Source: Rotaria sp. Silwood1 | Taxonomy: Eukaryota > Rotifera > Eurotatoria > Philodinida > Philodinidae | Direction of reading: 5' to 3' | Assembly: GCA_905250075.1 (NCBI GenBank) | Contig: CAJNOP010000317.1 | Location: forward strand, 124,001-188,000 | DNA length: 64,000 nt | Part shown: in pieces, positions 13,126 through 24,462 of the stretch | Layout of the letters: the number at the start of each line of letters is the position of its first letter | Numbering within the stretch: position 1 is the first letter of the stretch | The notes under the pieces: generated by a model | Told to the model about the DNA's origin: nothing | Seen by the model: the letters and a program-made list of their open reading frames with translations, nothing else | Databases searched by the model: none | Program-made: the position numbers and the translations under genes

Positions 13126-14131
13126 ATTAATATGTTTGATATTTGATTGAGCTAATCCACGTATTAATGAACGTAATTTATTAACACAAATCCAATCAAT
13201 ATGTTCTAAATTAGTACTTAATAAATTGAAATTCGTTTTCATATAACATTCATTTGATTGACTATCAGTATACGATTTTAGAACATTTAATATATCATCT
13301 GTTAGTTGATATTCATTGATGGTAGATGGATAAAGTTGTTTAAAATATGAACTATACGGATTTTTTTTAAATAATTTACAATTAAGTATATTGTTCGTGT
13401 AATTATAATAAAAATAATGTGTTTGAAGCAGAGATGTCCATCGCGGCTGAAAATCTGCCGCTGCCGCGCCGCGGCCTTAGAAAAAAAAATCTGCCGCTGC
13501 CGCGCCGCGGCCTTAGAAAAAAACAGCTGCCGCGCCGCGACGGTTTATAAAAAAATGTTGTCGCGACGCTGCCGCACCGCAATGACTTATAAAAGAAACG
13601 CTGTCGCGCCGCTGCCGCGATGAATTATAAAATAAACGTGCCGCCACCGCACCGCTGCCACGACGGCTTTCAAAAAAGTGTTTCTAATTTCACTGCTGTG
13701 ACTATATTTGACCAGAGATATGGGTACTAGTCCATCAGATTTATTCAATATCAGGGCGTTTTATTTGTAAATCCTGAAATTCTATTAAATTCATACAGTT
13801 TTTCAATGTCCTCCAAAAAAAATCCTGCCGCTGCCGCGATGGTTTTTTAAAAACCCTGCCGCTACCGCGCCGCTGCCGCGGTGATTTTTTAAAAAACCTG
13901 CCGCTGCCGCGCCGCCACCGCCATCTCGGCAACGGCAGCGCCGCGATGGACATCTCTGGTTTGAAGATCTATTGTTGAGAAAGCAAGCTCTCTTGGTAAA
14001 TAAATATTAGTTTGAGTATTGAAAACATATTCCATTTTGTGTGTCATATATCGACAAAAGCAGAAAAATAAAGAGAATAAAAATTCAAAATGTAATTGCA
14101 TCAAAATTTTGAAAGAAAAGAAAAAAGACAA
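13126..14131 (-). pseudogene. Unidentified protein-coding fragment split by a hAT-like MITE
   Basis: On the minus strand an open frame runs from about 14131 down to 13967, is cut by the element at 13429-13958, and resumes at 13420 down to the putative element at 13125. Subtracting the element plus one 8-bp target copy (538 bp) puts the two parts in the same frame with no stop. This supports an older continuous coding exon of at least 140 codons. The peptide contains YLPRELAFSTIDLQ before the insertion and LEHIDWICVNKLRSLIRGL after it. I do not recognise the family. The extreme N-terminal part (Phe-rich, upstream of about 14050) may be intron rather than coding. Confidence 0.5.
13429..13958. 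mobile_element. hAT-like MITE with 8-bp target duplication
   Basis: The terminal inverted repeats start CAGAGATGTCCATCGCGG at both ends. The element is flanked by the direct repeat GTTTGAAG (13421-13428 and 13959-13966). An 8-bp duplication with CAGRG-type ends is the hallmark of hAT elements. The 530-bp body carries no transposase. It is made of about 40-bp units of GC-rich CTGCCGCTGCCGCGCCGC followed by an A-rich tail, oriented inward from both ends, so it is far richer in CpG than its surroundings. Confidence 0.85.
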
Positions 14132-15239
14132 GGTGAGTATTACTCATAATCCATCATCCAGCAAAGTTAATAGATGAATAATTTCTTTAAATTAAGTCAT
14201 TATAACAATATCCACGTTCCACAAAACTGGCAATTCGAAGAAATTCAAGCAGCAGACTATTCTGCAAGAAGAAAACAGTAGACTTCGCCAAACTTCAAGA
14301 GATTTTAGAAGATTTATCGGATCTCAACAGACTTCAAGGCTAAAGTCTCTACTGTTTTCCCTTGTTCTATAGTATTGAATTCAAGGTAAATAAAGAAAAT
14401 TCAAGAAGAAAGCAAGATGATGAAGGTAAAGACGAAAAGTATTTGATCATATCTCAACGCATACAGATTTGAAGGATAATCATCCAACTATATAGATGAC
14501 CATCTTCTTCAATTACTTGATTTTCTTGAATTTTATGCTGATTGACCAGTGCATATACTACTAGAAAATAGTTAAAGTCTATAGTTGAAATATATCGTCA
14601 TTATAAAAACATATTTCTTGCTAAAACATAATTATACACTCTGAAAGTTTTTGAAGTATTCTATGAACCTGTATATTTATGGCTTAATCTGCGACTACTT
14701 ACTGAAAAACAAATCCAGCACAATAAATGTATTCTAGCGTAGACAGGATGAGACTCAATATAAATATCACATCAACAGTGCCGGTTCAGCATAAATATAA
14801 GACATTATATGGAATGTTAGATGTTGCAAAATTAACTTCATAGTTTTCGTATATTACTCCAAAGTTTCAGTTGATCACGAGAAATTAATAGCATAAGTAG
14901 TTTATATTAGTGTTCTACTTTACTTAATATAAAAGTGAACTCTTAAAAGTGAATTTTACTACAGTATATTAATGAATTTCGATTTCGACATTGATCGCTA
15001 TGCTTCATATATCATCAGATCGCGTACTACATTTACATTGTTTCTATCCTTTATTATGTTGTATATTGTGACTTTCTATTGATATAATATTACATGCAAC
15101 GAAAAAAGAAAATAAAGCAAAAATGAAAGAAAAGTCACAGCATAGAGAATAAATTCTAGAAAAATATTTTTCTTGTTTTATCGTATCTATAGCAACGCGC
15201 AAACGAGAGAAGCGAACGAGTTTATCCATCAATCGCTTC

Positions 15240-15273
<34 letters not shown>

Positions 15274-16534
15274 TGCTCATACTTTTGCTTGTGTATAGGA
15301 TAAGTACAAAAAAATATTCATCTTCGCATAACGACAATCATTTCTAATCAATTTCTATTTCTGACAATACAACAAATTGTAAGCAAAGTTATTTTTCTAG
15401 TAAATTAGTAAGACATTATTTTATTGTTCTTGAGTAACTTTAGTAGTAAATCTTCGTTTTCAAAAATTTCTGATAAAAAAATTCACTAAGATGTATACAT
15501 TTAAATCAAACATTGATCTTTTTGATATGATTTTTATAATTATACAAAAATTTTCTTCTTCCTTATATCACACAAAATAGTAAAATTTATTGCACATGAC
15601 TTTATATTTTTTCAATTCATGTCCATTAGGAAACGATCTAAAATTATATATCTTCTTTTCCAATGTGTGATAATATACAACAAGAGTGCTATTTCATCTA
15701 ATCTCTTTTTAACACAATTAGCTAAAAATTTTGCAAATATTCTAGAATATGTACTGTTCGAGTTATTCCTTTGCATATCTTAAAATATACATGATTTTGG
15801 AGATTTAGTATAGAGTATGAAACGGATGATGACAACAGATATTAACTAGTAACTGTTGCTGATCGATCCAATATGAACCGGTGAGTAAAAGTAACGTAAA
15901 CCAGTATAAGGCGCTGATAGTGAACCAATGATTGACGGGCAAGGTTATATGCCATTTTCTTTAAAATTCCATTGTCAAACTCGATGAGAATTTTCTCTTA
16001 AGAAAAGGAAGAACGAACAATGAGATTTTACATATTAGTCATATAAATAATCAAAATAAATATATTATAAAAATGTCAAAATATTAAAATGTGATCGATT
16101 TGATTAATTTTTCAACGATAGCTTCTCGAAACATATCATTATTTTTTAATAAAACTTAATATTAAAAACTCGACAGAAATAAATATAGTAATGGAAGATT
16201 GCAGATAAAACAATACCTTAAAGAAGTATATTTAGTTTTTCATAGTAACATGTATAAGAAATAACTCATTTGCTTTCCTAGTTGATACCAATTTTGAAGA
16301 AATAAAAAGTACAATTTTCTTTCTCTATCTTTTGTTTTCTTGCTATTTGTATTGACATTGAATAAAAATGGTAAAAATGTTTATACATTAACAGGTAGAT
16401 TCATCTTGAGAATTTTATTTCCGTTCTCGAAAAAAGAAACTTTAAAAACAATTCTTTTTATAACTCAAGTAATAAATTAATCTTTTGTTTTCTTCTTTCT
16501 AGCCATCAAGTTAAACATTTTTCGTTATCATAAT
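14132..16534. other. Gene-free stretch with TA microsatellite
   Basis: AT-rich, no convincing exon on either strand. A (TA)n run of about 26 nt lies at 15245-15270. A weak inverted pair around 14275 and 14345 (AAACAGTAGACTT against AAGTCTCTACTGTTT) is too short to classify. Confidence 0.45.
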
Positions 16535-16722
16535 ATGTTGATAAAGTATCGAAGTGGCGTATTACATTCAGCAACGAACGTTAGATGTATGAGAAACGTT
16601 GGTAAGATTGTTGGTCGACCGTTAGTGCATACAAGACATTCTTTTGCATTCAAACGACCGATCTCCAGATGGGCACCAACTATTCATGTCAACCAATCAA
16701 CGCAACCAATCAATGTAACTGG
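16535..16722 (+). CDS. Candidate first coding exon, mitochondrial-presequence-like
   Basis: A 62-codon reading frame starts at an ATG and ends at a good donor (ACTG then GTAAGATT). It is preceded by a pyrimidine-rich stretch ending in CTAG at 16502, so an upstream exon or a 5' UTR intron is possible. The peptide is Arg-rich and nearly free of acidic residues (MLIKYRSGVLHSATNVRCM at the start), as in mitochondrial import presequences. A possible next exon begins after TTTTCTAG near 16888 in the matching phase, but its reading frame soon ends. No family assigned. Confidence 0.35.
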
Positions 16723-17233
16723 TAAGATTGACATTTCCAAATAAATCTGCTATTATTCTTTTTTTCTTCGAGTTTTTTTTTGATACAATCAGTCCTTTGA
16801 TTTTTTTTATTGAAAAATTAATCTTATATTTGAAAGCGAATTAAAATTTGCAAATCGAATAATCAATGTTCGGGTTCATTTTCTAGTTTTGGATTTCCTC
16901 TGTGTCGGAGAACTATATGAGCATTTTTCAATAATTTTTTTTTTGATATTTTTAATGACGAGAGAAAAGATTAAAAAAAAAACATTCATTATGATGTACG
17001 TAAATTGTTACTGATGAGTTTTTAAAATATAGTTGCAGATTTATTTATATTCTTTCATAGATATTCAAAATTCCAATTATTAAAGTTTTCCTAAGCAAAA
17101 ACGAATTTTTATTGTATTCTATTTAGAAAAAGTAAATCTATGTTATTCGAAATCCGTCGAAATTTATTTCTATCAATATTTTCTCTCCTTTATTTTATCA
17201 TTCATTGGTCATTTCTTTTGTTTCGTATATATC

Positions 17234-17821
17234 ATGTCTTATCATGTTAAATACAAATCTTATTCTTTTACACATATTCGTTTAGCTGAACTTCAATTAT
17301 TGATGACTAATGGTTGTTATAATCTTACCAATTTGCCTTGTTCTCTTCAAACACATATAAATGTTTATTTTTTACACAATAAACTTTTACTAGTCTATTA
17401 TTCACTAATAGTTATTGGCATGATATATATATGGCATCGTACTGTTCGCTTTTTGCATTGTACTCTTGTTATACTTGCCATCATCATTATTCTTTTTGGC
17501 ACTAATATTATTCTATATTATGAGAACATAACTTATATTGGCTGTATGATATGCGGTACACTAGTCGCCGCATATGCACCGCTGCAAAGTTTAATGCCTT
17601 ACAATGTCGACGATCCGTTACGTGTATTTTGTGAGCGAATGGCATTACCCTATGTTCTCAATGAATCTCTTGTTGATGGTCATTCAAAACGTGCCCGCTT
17701 TTATCGCTGGGCAAAGAAAATAAAAAAACAATGGAATATCAAAGAAGAAAAATTAATTATAACTCTTATTATAGGTGTATTTTCAATCATTTTTTCCATT
17801 ATTCTTGGTAGTTATATTTAA
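17234..17821 (+). CDS. Unidentified four-pass membrane protein, 195 aa
   Basis: Single-exon reading frame from ATG (MSYHVKYKSYSF) to TAA, with AATAAA about 100 nt downstream near 17925. Hydrophobic segments lie at about residues 51-68, 71-95, 100-117 and 174-195. Between the third and fourth lies a charged loop (residues 118-172) containing PYNVDDPLR and a basic RARFYRWAKKIKKQ stretch. A NESL site at 143 would be glycosylated if lumenal. I recognise no family. Codon use is ordinary for this window, and the length without stops in AT-rich DNA, plus the regular membrane topology, argue that it is real. It could be joined to the exon at 16535, but no phase-consistent splice was found. Confidence 0.55.
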   Translation: MSYHVKYKSYSFTHIRLAELQLLMTNGCYNLTNLPCSLQTHINVYFLHNKLLLVYYSLIVIGMIYIWHRTVRFLHCTLVILAIIIILFGTNIILYYENITYIGCMICGTLVAAYAPLQSLMPYNVDDPLRVFCERMALPYVLNESLVDGHSKRARFYRWAKKIKKQWNIKEEKLIITLIIGVFSIIFSIILGSYI

Positions 17822-19106
17822 CCTTATTTCTTTGATAAATGCTGCTTGTAACTTGTATAGATTTCTTCAAAAAACTTAGCTCGAAAAATAGAAAATCAGC
17901 GATATTTTAACAAATTTGGTGCAATAAATAGTTTGTATTGAAAGATTATGTATATATGAATAAATAAGTTCATTCATCCACATCTATTTATCAATGATCA
18001 TCAGGAACTATGTCATTTGTTTTGTATATCATGCTATTGTTGGATTTTACACAACTCAATAATCGAATCTCAGTATTGTTAGAAACAATGGATATTACAA
18101 ATGCATACAAAATCTACTGTTCTACAAACTTCAACTGACTAGTGATATATTTTGAATGTTTGCATCATTCTTTTTCTTTGCTTTATTAAAATAGAGAGAC
18201 TCGTATTCTAGCTTTCTAATATGAAATGAATTTGACTGTTGACTGATAGTGAGTGTGAAATGAAATTCTTTCGAACTCTAACTATTGTTAATCAAATTGT
18301 AACAATCAAAGACGATGATCATTGCTTTTGCATTCTATCATAGGCAACATAACATCATCAGATGTACTATTATTACATATCATTTGTTCTTTGCCGAGAC
18401 GTAACTTGCTCTCTTCGGAGTCCATGATTTCATGAGCTACTTTTTGTTGTGTAGTAAACAATTAATAAAAGTCGTCAACAATTTGGTCACATCATGATCA
18501 CCATGCTTATCCAACTTCAGAATATATATTGCCAAAACTGAAACAAAAGTTGTTAAATGATAAATCTGTACAAAAAAATAAAAAAGATAAAAATATTTGT
18601 TTTACTGATCATGCAGAACATATTATCCGTCATTTTTTCTATTATAAAATACTTTTCATAATAACTCATATATATTTAAATTATTTATTACAGTAAAATA
18701 GATAATTGATTCCGTAATTATTTGCTTGTTTCTAATGAAAACCAAAGAAGCTTTTCTCATTCAAAAAAATGATTATTTGACATAGTTGACAATATATGCA
18801 ATTATAAAATTTCATATTAGATACATTTAGTAATATATCTAAGATGAATTTATAATAGTTTTCATATGAAGATTACATTCGATAAAAAATTATGAGCTAA
18901 ACTATTATTGATACCTCGAGTTATAAATTCATTTTGCCTCTTGAAATGTGTTTTAATTTATTATGTCGTTGAACGTTTACTAATCACATGTTTCTTATCA
19001 TCCTAATAGATATTTTTTTAAAGAAAAGCTTCGATTTTAATCTCATTTGAAATAAGTTTCGCTTCTGGAGGATTGACTTTTAAGGTATCTTAGCAGTACT
19101 TTTTAA
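17822..19106. other. Intergenic stretch, no secure gene
   Basis: AT-rich. On the minus strand near 18540-18434 a short open piece (LKLDKHGDHDVTKLLTTF) after an AG resembles a terminal exon, but nothing joins to it. I leave it unannotated as a gene. Confidence 0.35.
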
Positions 19107-19932
19107 AAACGTAATAGAAAAAATAAATCTCAACATAAAACTTCAACACGTACTGAAATTCAACCAATTGATAATGCACGAACAACAACTGAAATTCAAC
19201 CAAGTGATACTGCACGAACAACAACTGGAATTCAACCAAGTGATACTGCACGAACAACAACTGATATTGCACGAACAACTACTGAAATTCAACCAGTTGC
19301 TAATCCAACAAGATTTAGAAAAGATCTAATCTACAGAAAGATGATGAAATATTATTAAAATATTTCTGATTTCACAAATAGAATACAAAATTTTACCAAC
19401 AATGATTCGTATAAAATAATAATGACATTAGTTGGATTTGGCATACTTCTTTGGCTTAGTGCGTGTATTATTCCATCTTATTTGGATGCATATGGTTATG
19501 CTATGGTTTACAAAATATAAAAAAGATTTATTAGATCATTTAAAAGAATATGATATGCCAAATTTCTTCAATAATACTCATGTTTTTTATGTTTTAAAAC
19601 AAGAAATCGTTTACGACAGGTACAGAAAACTTATTGATTTTTTTACAAAAGAAATTAATGATATAGATATTAATTATAAAGCAATAGACAATTTCTTGTT
19701 AGATTGTCTAACTATGAACATATTTTCCACATCTTTAATGCCTTTTTTGAATATTCCATGGTGGTGCAATGCTATAAGTTTAACTTGTCAAATAATAACG
19801 AGAATCATTAAATACGAGCCTACATTTTTTTTCTTTAATTGTACCTTTATAATTAATTATTGTGTTCCTTGTATTTTCTTAACAGTTCATGTTGCTAATT
19901 TGTTCTTTCTTTCTCATAGTGTTGATGATTAA
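19107..19932 (+). pseudogene. Broken membrane-protein gene with 12-residue Thr-rich repeats
   Basis: A plus-strand frame opens at 19107 and encodes nearly four copies of a 36-nt/12-residue repeat (unit TEIQPSDTARTT) from 19152 to about 19300. It then reaches a TAA at 19356-19358. The same frame continues through a hydrophobic segment (TLVGFGILLWLSACIIPSY) to a second stop at 19518. The adjoining +1 frame is open from there to 19932 and encodes a charged segment (KDLLDHLKEYDMPNFF) and more hydrophobic helices near the C-terminus. An A-run at 19516-19523 is the likely site of the frameshift. So the gene carries one nonsense and one frameshift change. The family is unknown. Confidence 0.5.
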
Positions 19933-20230
19933 AAAATAAATAAATTATAACTATTAATTTATATTTTTGTCTATTCTATATCAATTATGTCGTTTTGTAA
20001 TGAGGTGTTTAATATTGTAATCGAAGTCGTTGTTTATAAGAATATTATTATACAATTCATTGGCCACCATAATATCATATTTAATTAGATTATACGTATA
20101 TGCGATAAAAATTTCAGATCTTTACATCAAACAAAAGTATGAAAAAAATGATTAACAGTTTAAAGGGAAGGTGTTCATTGCATACCCTTTACATGTGTGG
20201 AGTTTTCCAAAAAAATGATCTCGATCTTGA

Positions 20231-20450
20231 GGGTGTGGGGTGTGGGTGTGGGTGGGTATGGGTGTGGGTGTGGGTGTGGGTGGGTATGGGTGTGGGTGTG
20301 AGTGTGGGTGTGGGTGTGGGTGTGAGTGTGGGTGTGGGTGTGGGTGTGAGTGTGGGTGTGGGTGGGTGTGGGTGTGTGTGGGTGTGTGTGGGTGTGGGTG
20401 TGATTCTTTTATTTTAGTGCACTCACACCCCACACCCACACCCACACCCT
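20231..20450. repeat. Telomere-like inverted repeat, copy 6
   Basis: The G-rich arm (20231-20402) is nearly pure TGTGGG with TATGGG and TGAGTG variants. A spacer TTCTTTTATTTTAGTGC follows, then a short C-rich arm ACTCACACCC(CACACC)n to 20450. The G arm is about six times longer than the C arm, the reverse of copy 11. Confidence 0.88.
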
Positions 20451-20717
20451 AGAGGGTTGCTCTAAGTTCTGACATCCTTAGTTTGACGGAGAAAAGCGGA
20501 TTCTAGAGTCCTAAGAGATTTTAGAATATATTTCTAGAAGTGTACCAAAAGCGGTCACAGATTACCGCCATTGGCTATAACTCAACACAATCCATTACAA
20601 TTTATCAGAGATAACTAGAATGCAATAGAAATCATCATGTATTACAATAATATCAAACCGATCAAGGAAGCGTAAATCTTGATGGAACCAAAAAATACGC
20701 AGAATCCATGATGATAT

Positions 20718-20727
20718 NNNNNNNNNN
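20718..20727. other. Assembly gap, 10 N
   Basis: Ten undetermined bases. The transposase-like fragment that follows may continue into it. Confidence 0.99.
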
Positions 20728-20729
20728 AA

Positions 20730-20927
20730 ACTACTAAAACAACAGTTCGAAATTCTATGACTGATTCTCGCTTAAGTGATATTTGTTTATTGGCTGCTGA
20801 ACGTGATATAGATATTAATTTTGAACAGCTTACTGATACTTTTTCAGATATTTACAAGAAACAGTCGTATTATGCTCAAATAAATATTTTTCTTTTTTGC
20901 TTTCAAATTTTATGTTCTCATACATAA
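20730..20927 (+). pseudogene. C-terminal remnant of a hAT-type (DUF4371/ZMYM-like) transposase
   Basis: Immediately after the gap a 65-codon frame contains RNSMTDSRLSDICLLAAERD followed by INFEQLTDTFSDIYK. This is the typical end of hAT-family dimerisation domains: a short charged helix with 'M(S/T)xxRLxxLxLLAxExD' and then a 'DFExLxDxF' helix. No catalytic part is seen upstream of the gap. It is a fragment, with unrelated AT-rich sequence after the stop. Confidence 0.6.
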
Positions 20928-22040
20928 ATTTGAGATCTTCGAACCTAAGATACAACTAGTGCACATTTAATCATTTAATTTTGATGGAATTGTAGTTTTA
21001 GATTTTAGCAATAACATTTGAAAGTATGTTATGAGAGTTACTGCCTCAAGTAGATCAACAAGTACCTTGGAAGAAGAGATAGGGCTAAGCTCTTTCACGC
21101 TTAAATTTCTTCTGAAGTCACTAGGAGAAATGTTAATCAATGTCAAATGCACCACGTGTAGCGACATCTAACATGGGGCTGGTTTTTGAAAGCTCATATT
21201 TACAGTATATGGAGTATATCATTAATAAAGATCATTTATGACTTCAAATTCTTCTGATATACTGTAATCATGGAATTAAAAATCGAGAAGTTGACTTATC
21301 GACATATTTTCTTTTTATTTCTTCTCACACAAAATTGGCTGTATTATTATCCAGTTCTGTGTGTAATGTAGCGCCATCATTTATGCGGCACTGAGCTTTC
21401 AGAAAAACAAAATATATAAGTAAATATACCTTTTGTTTCTATACGTTTTTATCAAATTTTATTTTTTTGAATTTTCATTTGTACTAAGTGCATAGATGGA
21501 TCTTTCAATCGATAGTAATTTGATGATTCATGCATATGTAGCAATAAAATGTTTACAATATTGACAAATAAATAAATGTAATATTGAAAACAGAGACCAA
21601 TAGTTAACGTTCATAAAATGATACATTTAGTAAGAGCAAAATACTGTCAGCCATACTTAAGAATATGATTTTTCAATCTTCTGCTACTATAATAGAATTC
21701 ATACAAATGTTACTAACATTGAATCACGAATTTTATGACTTTGTATCGTTGAAATTTTTATTCTTATATGACTAAATTCTACTATTAATGAGGAAAATGA
21801 ATATAATTAGTATTCTATTAATTAACTTCAACAGATGGTCAACTCAGTCAAAACATTCAATAATTCTGATTAATGTATTAATTTCATCACTGATATCACA
21901 AATGACAAAGTATTTTTGATTATTTCTGGTTCACTTGGACAAAACCATCTTCTACCTATTGAAAATATCCAATAAATCAACGTGATCTATATACAGTCTG
22001 TAATTATAAAACAGTACATGAACAATTGGCAAACAAATAT
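20928..22040. other. Gene-free stretch
   Basis: AT-rich with no coding signal that I can support on either strand and no clear repeat. Confidence 0.4.
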
Positions 22041-22795
22041 CAGAATACAAAATGATTTTTTGCACATATTCAGTCTATTTGTCATACATTAAAACCAGAT
22101 GTCCAACAATCAGAAACTCGTCTCACACCAACAAAGATTCTTTCTACCACATTTCCAAACAATATGAATAAGCTTGATCAGTCATTCATGTACTCACCAT
22201 TACTTAAGAAAACTATAATGAAATTACCATATGCTGCATTTGCAAAGAAAAAACTAGTTAATTTTTATCGAGAACAATTTGTAAATAGTCCTAGGAAATA
22301 ACATATAATTGATGAACTCGAAACGAAGTACAATCATTGAACATCTATTTGGTAGTATATTCGAAAATGTTTTACTTATTCGATGTTGAATACAGCTCGT
22401 CGAACACAAGATATAGAAGTTATTCTTAAAATGGAACTCTTTCTTCAAGATCTTCATCGACAAATTCAACAGTTACATTCTCAAGCGAACGATTGGCCTC
22501 AATCGGTTGTTTGTCGAGATCAAAGTATGTTAAATATTGAATTTGAAAATATTAAAAAAGAATAAAGAATGTCTTCTCTCCTTCAATAACTTCTTACCGA
22601 GAGTTGTCGATCGAAGAATCGCTTTTCTATATGCAGACAGTCCTCGACAAAATTCCAATCTTACAAGAATTCTTTTTTCCAACAGAAATTGATCCAACTA
22701 TCTTGTCTATTCCATTGACATCTTTAGACGAGATTAATTATTATGCAGACATAGAAGAAGAAATTATTTTTTTCAATGCATATTGCACTTCGTAG
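22041..22795 (+). pseudogene. Decayed unidentified coding region
   Basis: Several open plus-strand pieces with protein-like composition follow each other with stops and frame changes between them: about 22060-22300 (contains KLPYAAFAKKKLVNFYREQF), 22383-22565 (contains DIEVILKMELFLQDLHRQIQ, ends ENIKKE), and 22604-22795 (contains LDKIPILQEFFFPTEID). The helical, Gln/Leu-rich character suggests a coiled region. I do not recognise the family and call it a relic. Confidence 0.35.
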
Positions 22796-22983
22796 TAGTG
22801 AAATGTGAAAAATTCAAAACCGGTCGGCCCAACTCAATTTAACATTGATAAGAAATAATGACGAACAGTTCAATAAACTTACTCAGCATATGAGAAATAC
22901 TACACAAGGATCAACTTGATTGCACCGAATAGGTACCTTGATGATTGAGATGGATCAGTTTGTCAATACGGAAGAAATCTTGA

Positions 22984-23037
22984 GATGTGAGTGTAGGTGT
23001 GGTAATAGAAAAGGCGTACAGCCACATCTGTCCACAC
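22984..23037. repeat. Telomere-like inverted repeat, copy 7 (diverged)
   Basis: G-rich arm GTGAGTGTAGGTGTGG, A-rich spacer, and C-rich arm CCACATCTGTCCACAC. It has decayed but keeps the same arm order as the clear copies. Confidence 0.5.
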
Positions 23038-23252
23038 TTGCGCCGAGAACTTTAAATATACTTGATGAACTTATAGGAAAAGTTTTAAAATATTCCGATG
23101 TCAGGTATGAACAAAACACTTTTATAAAAATTGACAAAGAAAATCGAATAAAAAAAAGACAATGTTGATGTGACCGGACTTAGTTGGTGTTGAAATGTTG
23201 TATTCATCATTTTTACATGGGATGTCTAGCAAAGAAATCGGAAAAGGACGAA

Positions 23253-24354
23253 TTAAAAATTCTCCCTAGCCGCTTTAAGATGAATAATATGTTTATCTCT
23301 TACTGCATCATATTCATATTTGACAAATATGAAATTTCTGTCTGGCCATATCAGGAATTTTACTTTCTCCGGAAAATTAGATATGCATGAAATATCCACT
23401 CCGCAACGAATCCTTTCTGAAGGTGGAACGTTAAATATTTTTTCGTCTAGATCAATGATTAGTAGAGTGTTGCCAAATTATTAGTTCAGATAAATCTCGT
23501 CTTCTACTTGTCAATGTGAAAGAAGTGAATTTCATATATATTTTCATAAAACTTTGTCGCTGCTTGTCTGTCAGTTCGACGCCACGATACACAAGGAGAC
23601 CTTCTGTGCACTCTTGTTTTACGAGCCGTAAATAATTGTGTAATACATAGCAAGATGGTCCTATTGTGTCTGTTTGTTCAGCGGTCATTGTGCTAAGATC
23701 ATGAAGAAGACAATTGACGAATTTGTACCAGAAAGAATTTCTCGTGCAAATGAAGATAATAGCGTGTTCAATATTTCGTGGAATCCAACCATCTGAATTA
23801 GTATAATGTTTGACACTTTCTAATTTTCGAGCTAACCACTGAGCTTTCTTTTCTTCTTTTACCAAGGTCAGTTCCTGTTTTAATTATTCCTTATATAGCA
23901 TCTTCAATAATCCTAGTTATCGTTTTAAAGCTAAAAACAGCTTCAATATCACAATATTGTTTCGCAACACTGACGTGAGTGTACAAGGAGGTTGTGGCAT
24001 GCTGCCTGAACGTGTTATTTCTGTAGCGAGTGTTATGGGCGACGAAAATCTCTCTCCTCTCAAATGCACATTACCGAGATCTGTTTGAAATTGAACTCAT
24101 TTTATTGGATGTTATTTATTTTTATCATTTTTCGCGTGTTGTACTTGACATTCAAACTCAATAACCTGATCATTATCAATTTCAATCTCTAACTTCTCGT
24201 TGTATGCATCTTCAATGATTTCATTTTCTACATATGTGTACTGTTGCCATTCATCAACAGCAGAAGACCAAAGACTCTCTATTAAATTATAGTACCATTG
24301 AATGCGACCACGAAGAAGTACTTGAGAAGAAGATGAGAGAGAAGATGATGCCAT
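23253..24354 (-). pseudogene. WWE domain plus ADP-ribosyltransferase gene, broken
   Basis: The first part on the minus strand (24354-24112, ATG codon at 24354-24352) encodes a Ser-rich start and a WWE domain (RIQWYYN, then SSAVDEWQQYT), a module that binds ADP-ribose chains or ubiquitin-ligase partners. The C-terminal part (from about 23880 down to 23253) is an arginine-type ADP-ribosyltransferase fold: a YRG motif supplying the catalytic Arg, an FTSFT motif supplying the Ser, then strands containing NTLLIIDLD and DISCISNFPEKVKF. Between the WWE part and the catalytic part there are stops and frame changes. A one-base shift near 23476 separates the FTSFT part from the last strands. Where active relatives have an acidic ExE loop, this copy has EKVK, so the catalytic Glu appears lost. 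The WWE-plus-transferase layout is common in bdelloids. Confidence 0.68.
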
Positions 24355-24462
24355 TTTTTTATTCGCGTTCTTCGTCGCTGGTAAATTAATAAGAGGATTT
24401 TGTTTTAAGATCCACAATTGAATGAATATTCTTTTCCCTATTTTATATCTTAATATTAGCAT

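Noticed and set aside
13417-13953. Arg/Ala/Cys-rich frames over the GC-rich repeats
   Set aside because: They translate the MITE body and its tandem units, not a gene.
20139-20452. Frames of 70-97 codons across the array at 20.2-20.45 kb
   Set aside because: Same reason: simple-repeat translation in every frame.
20718-20727. Break at the 10-N gap as a biological junction
   Set aside because: It is an assembly gap, so nothing can be concluded about the junction.
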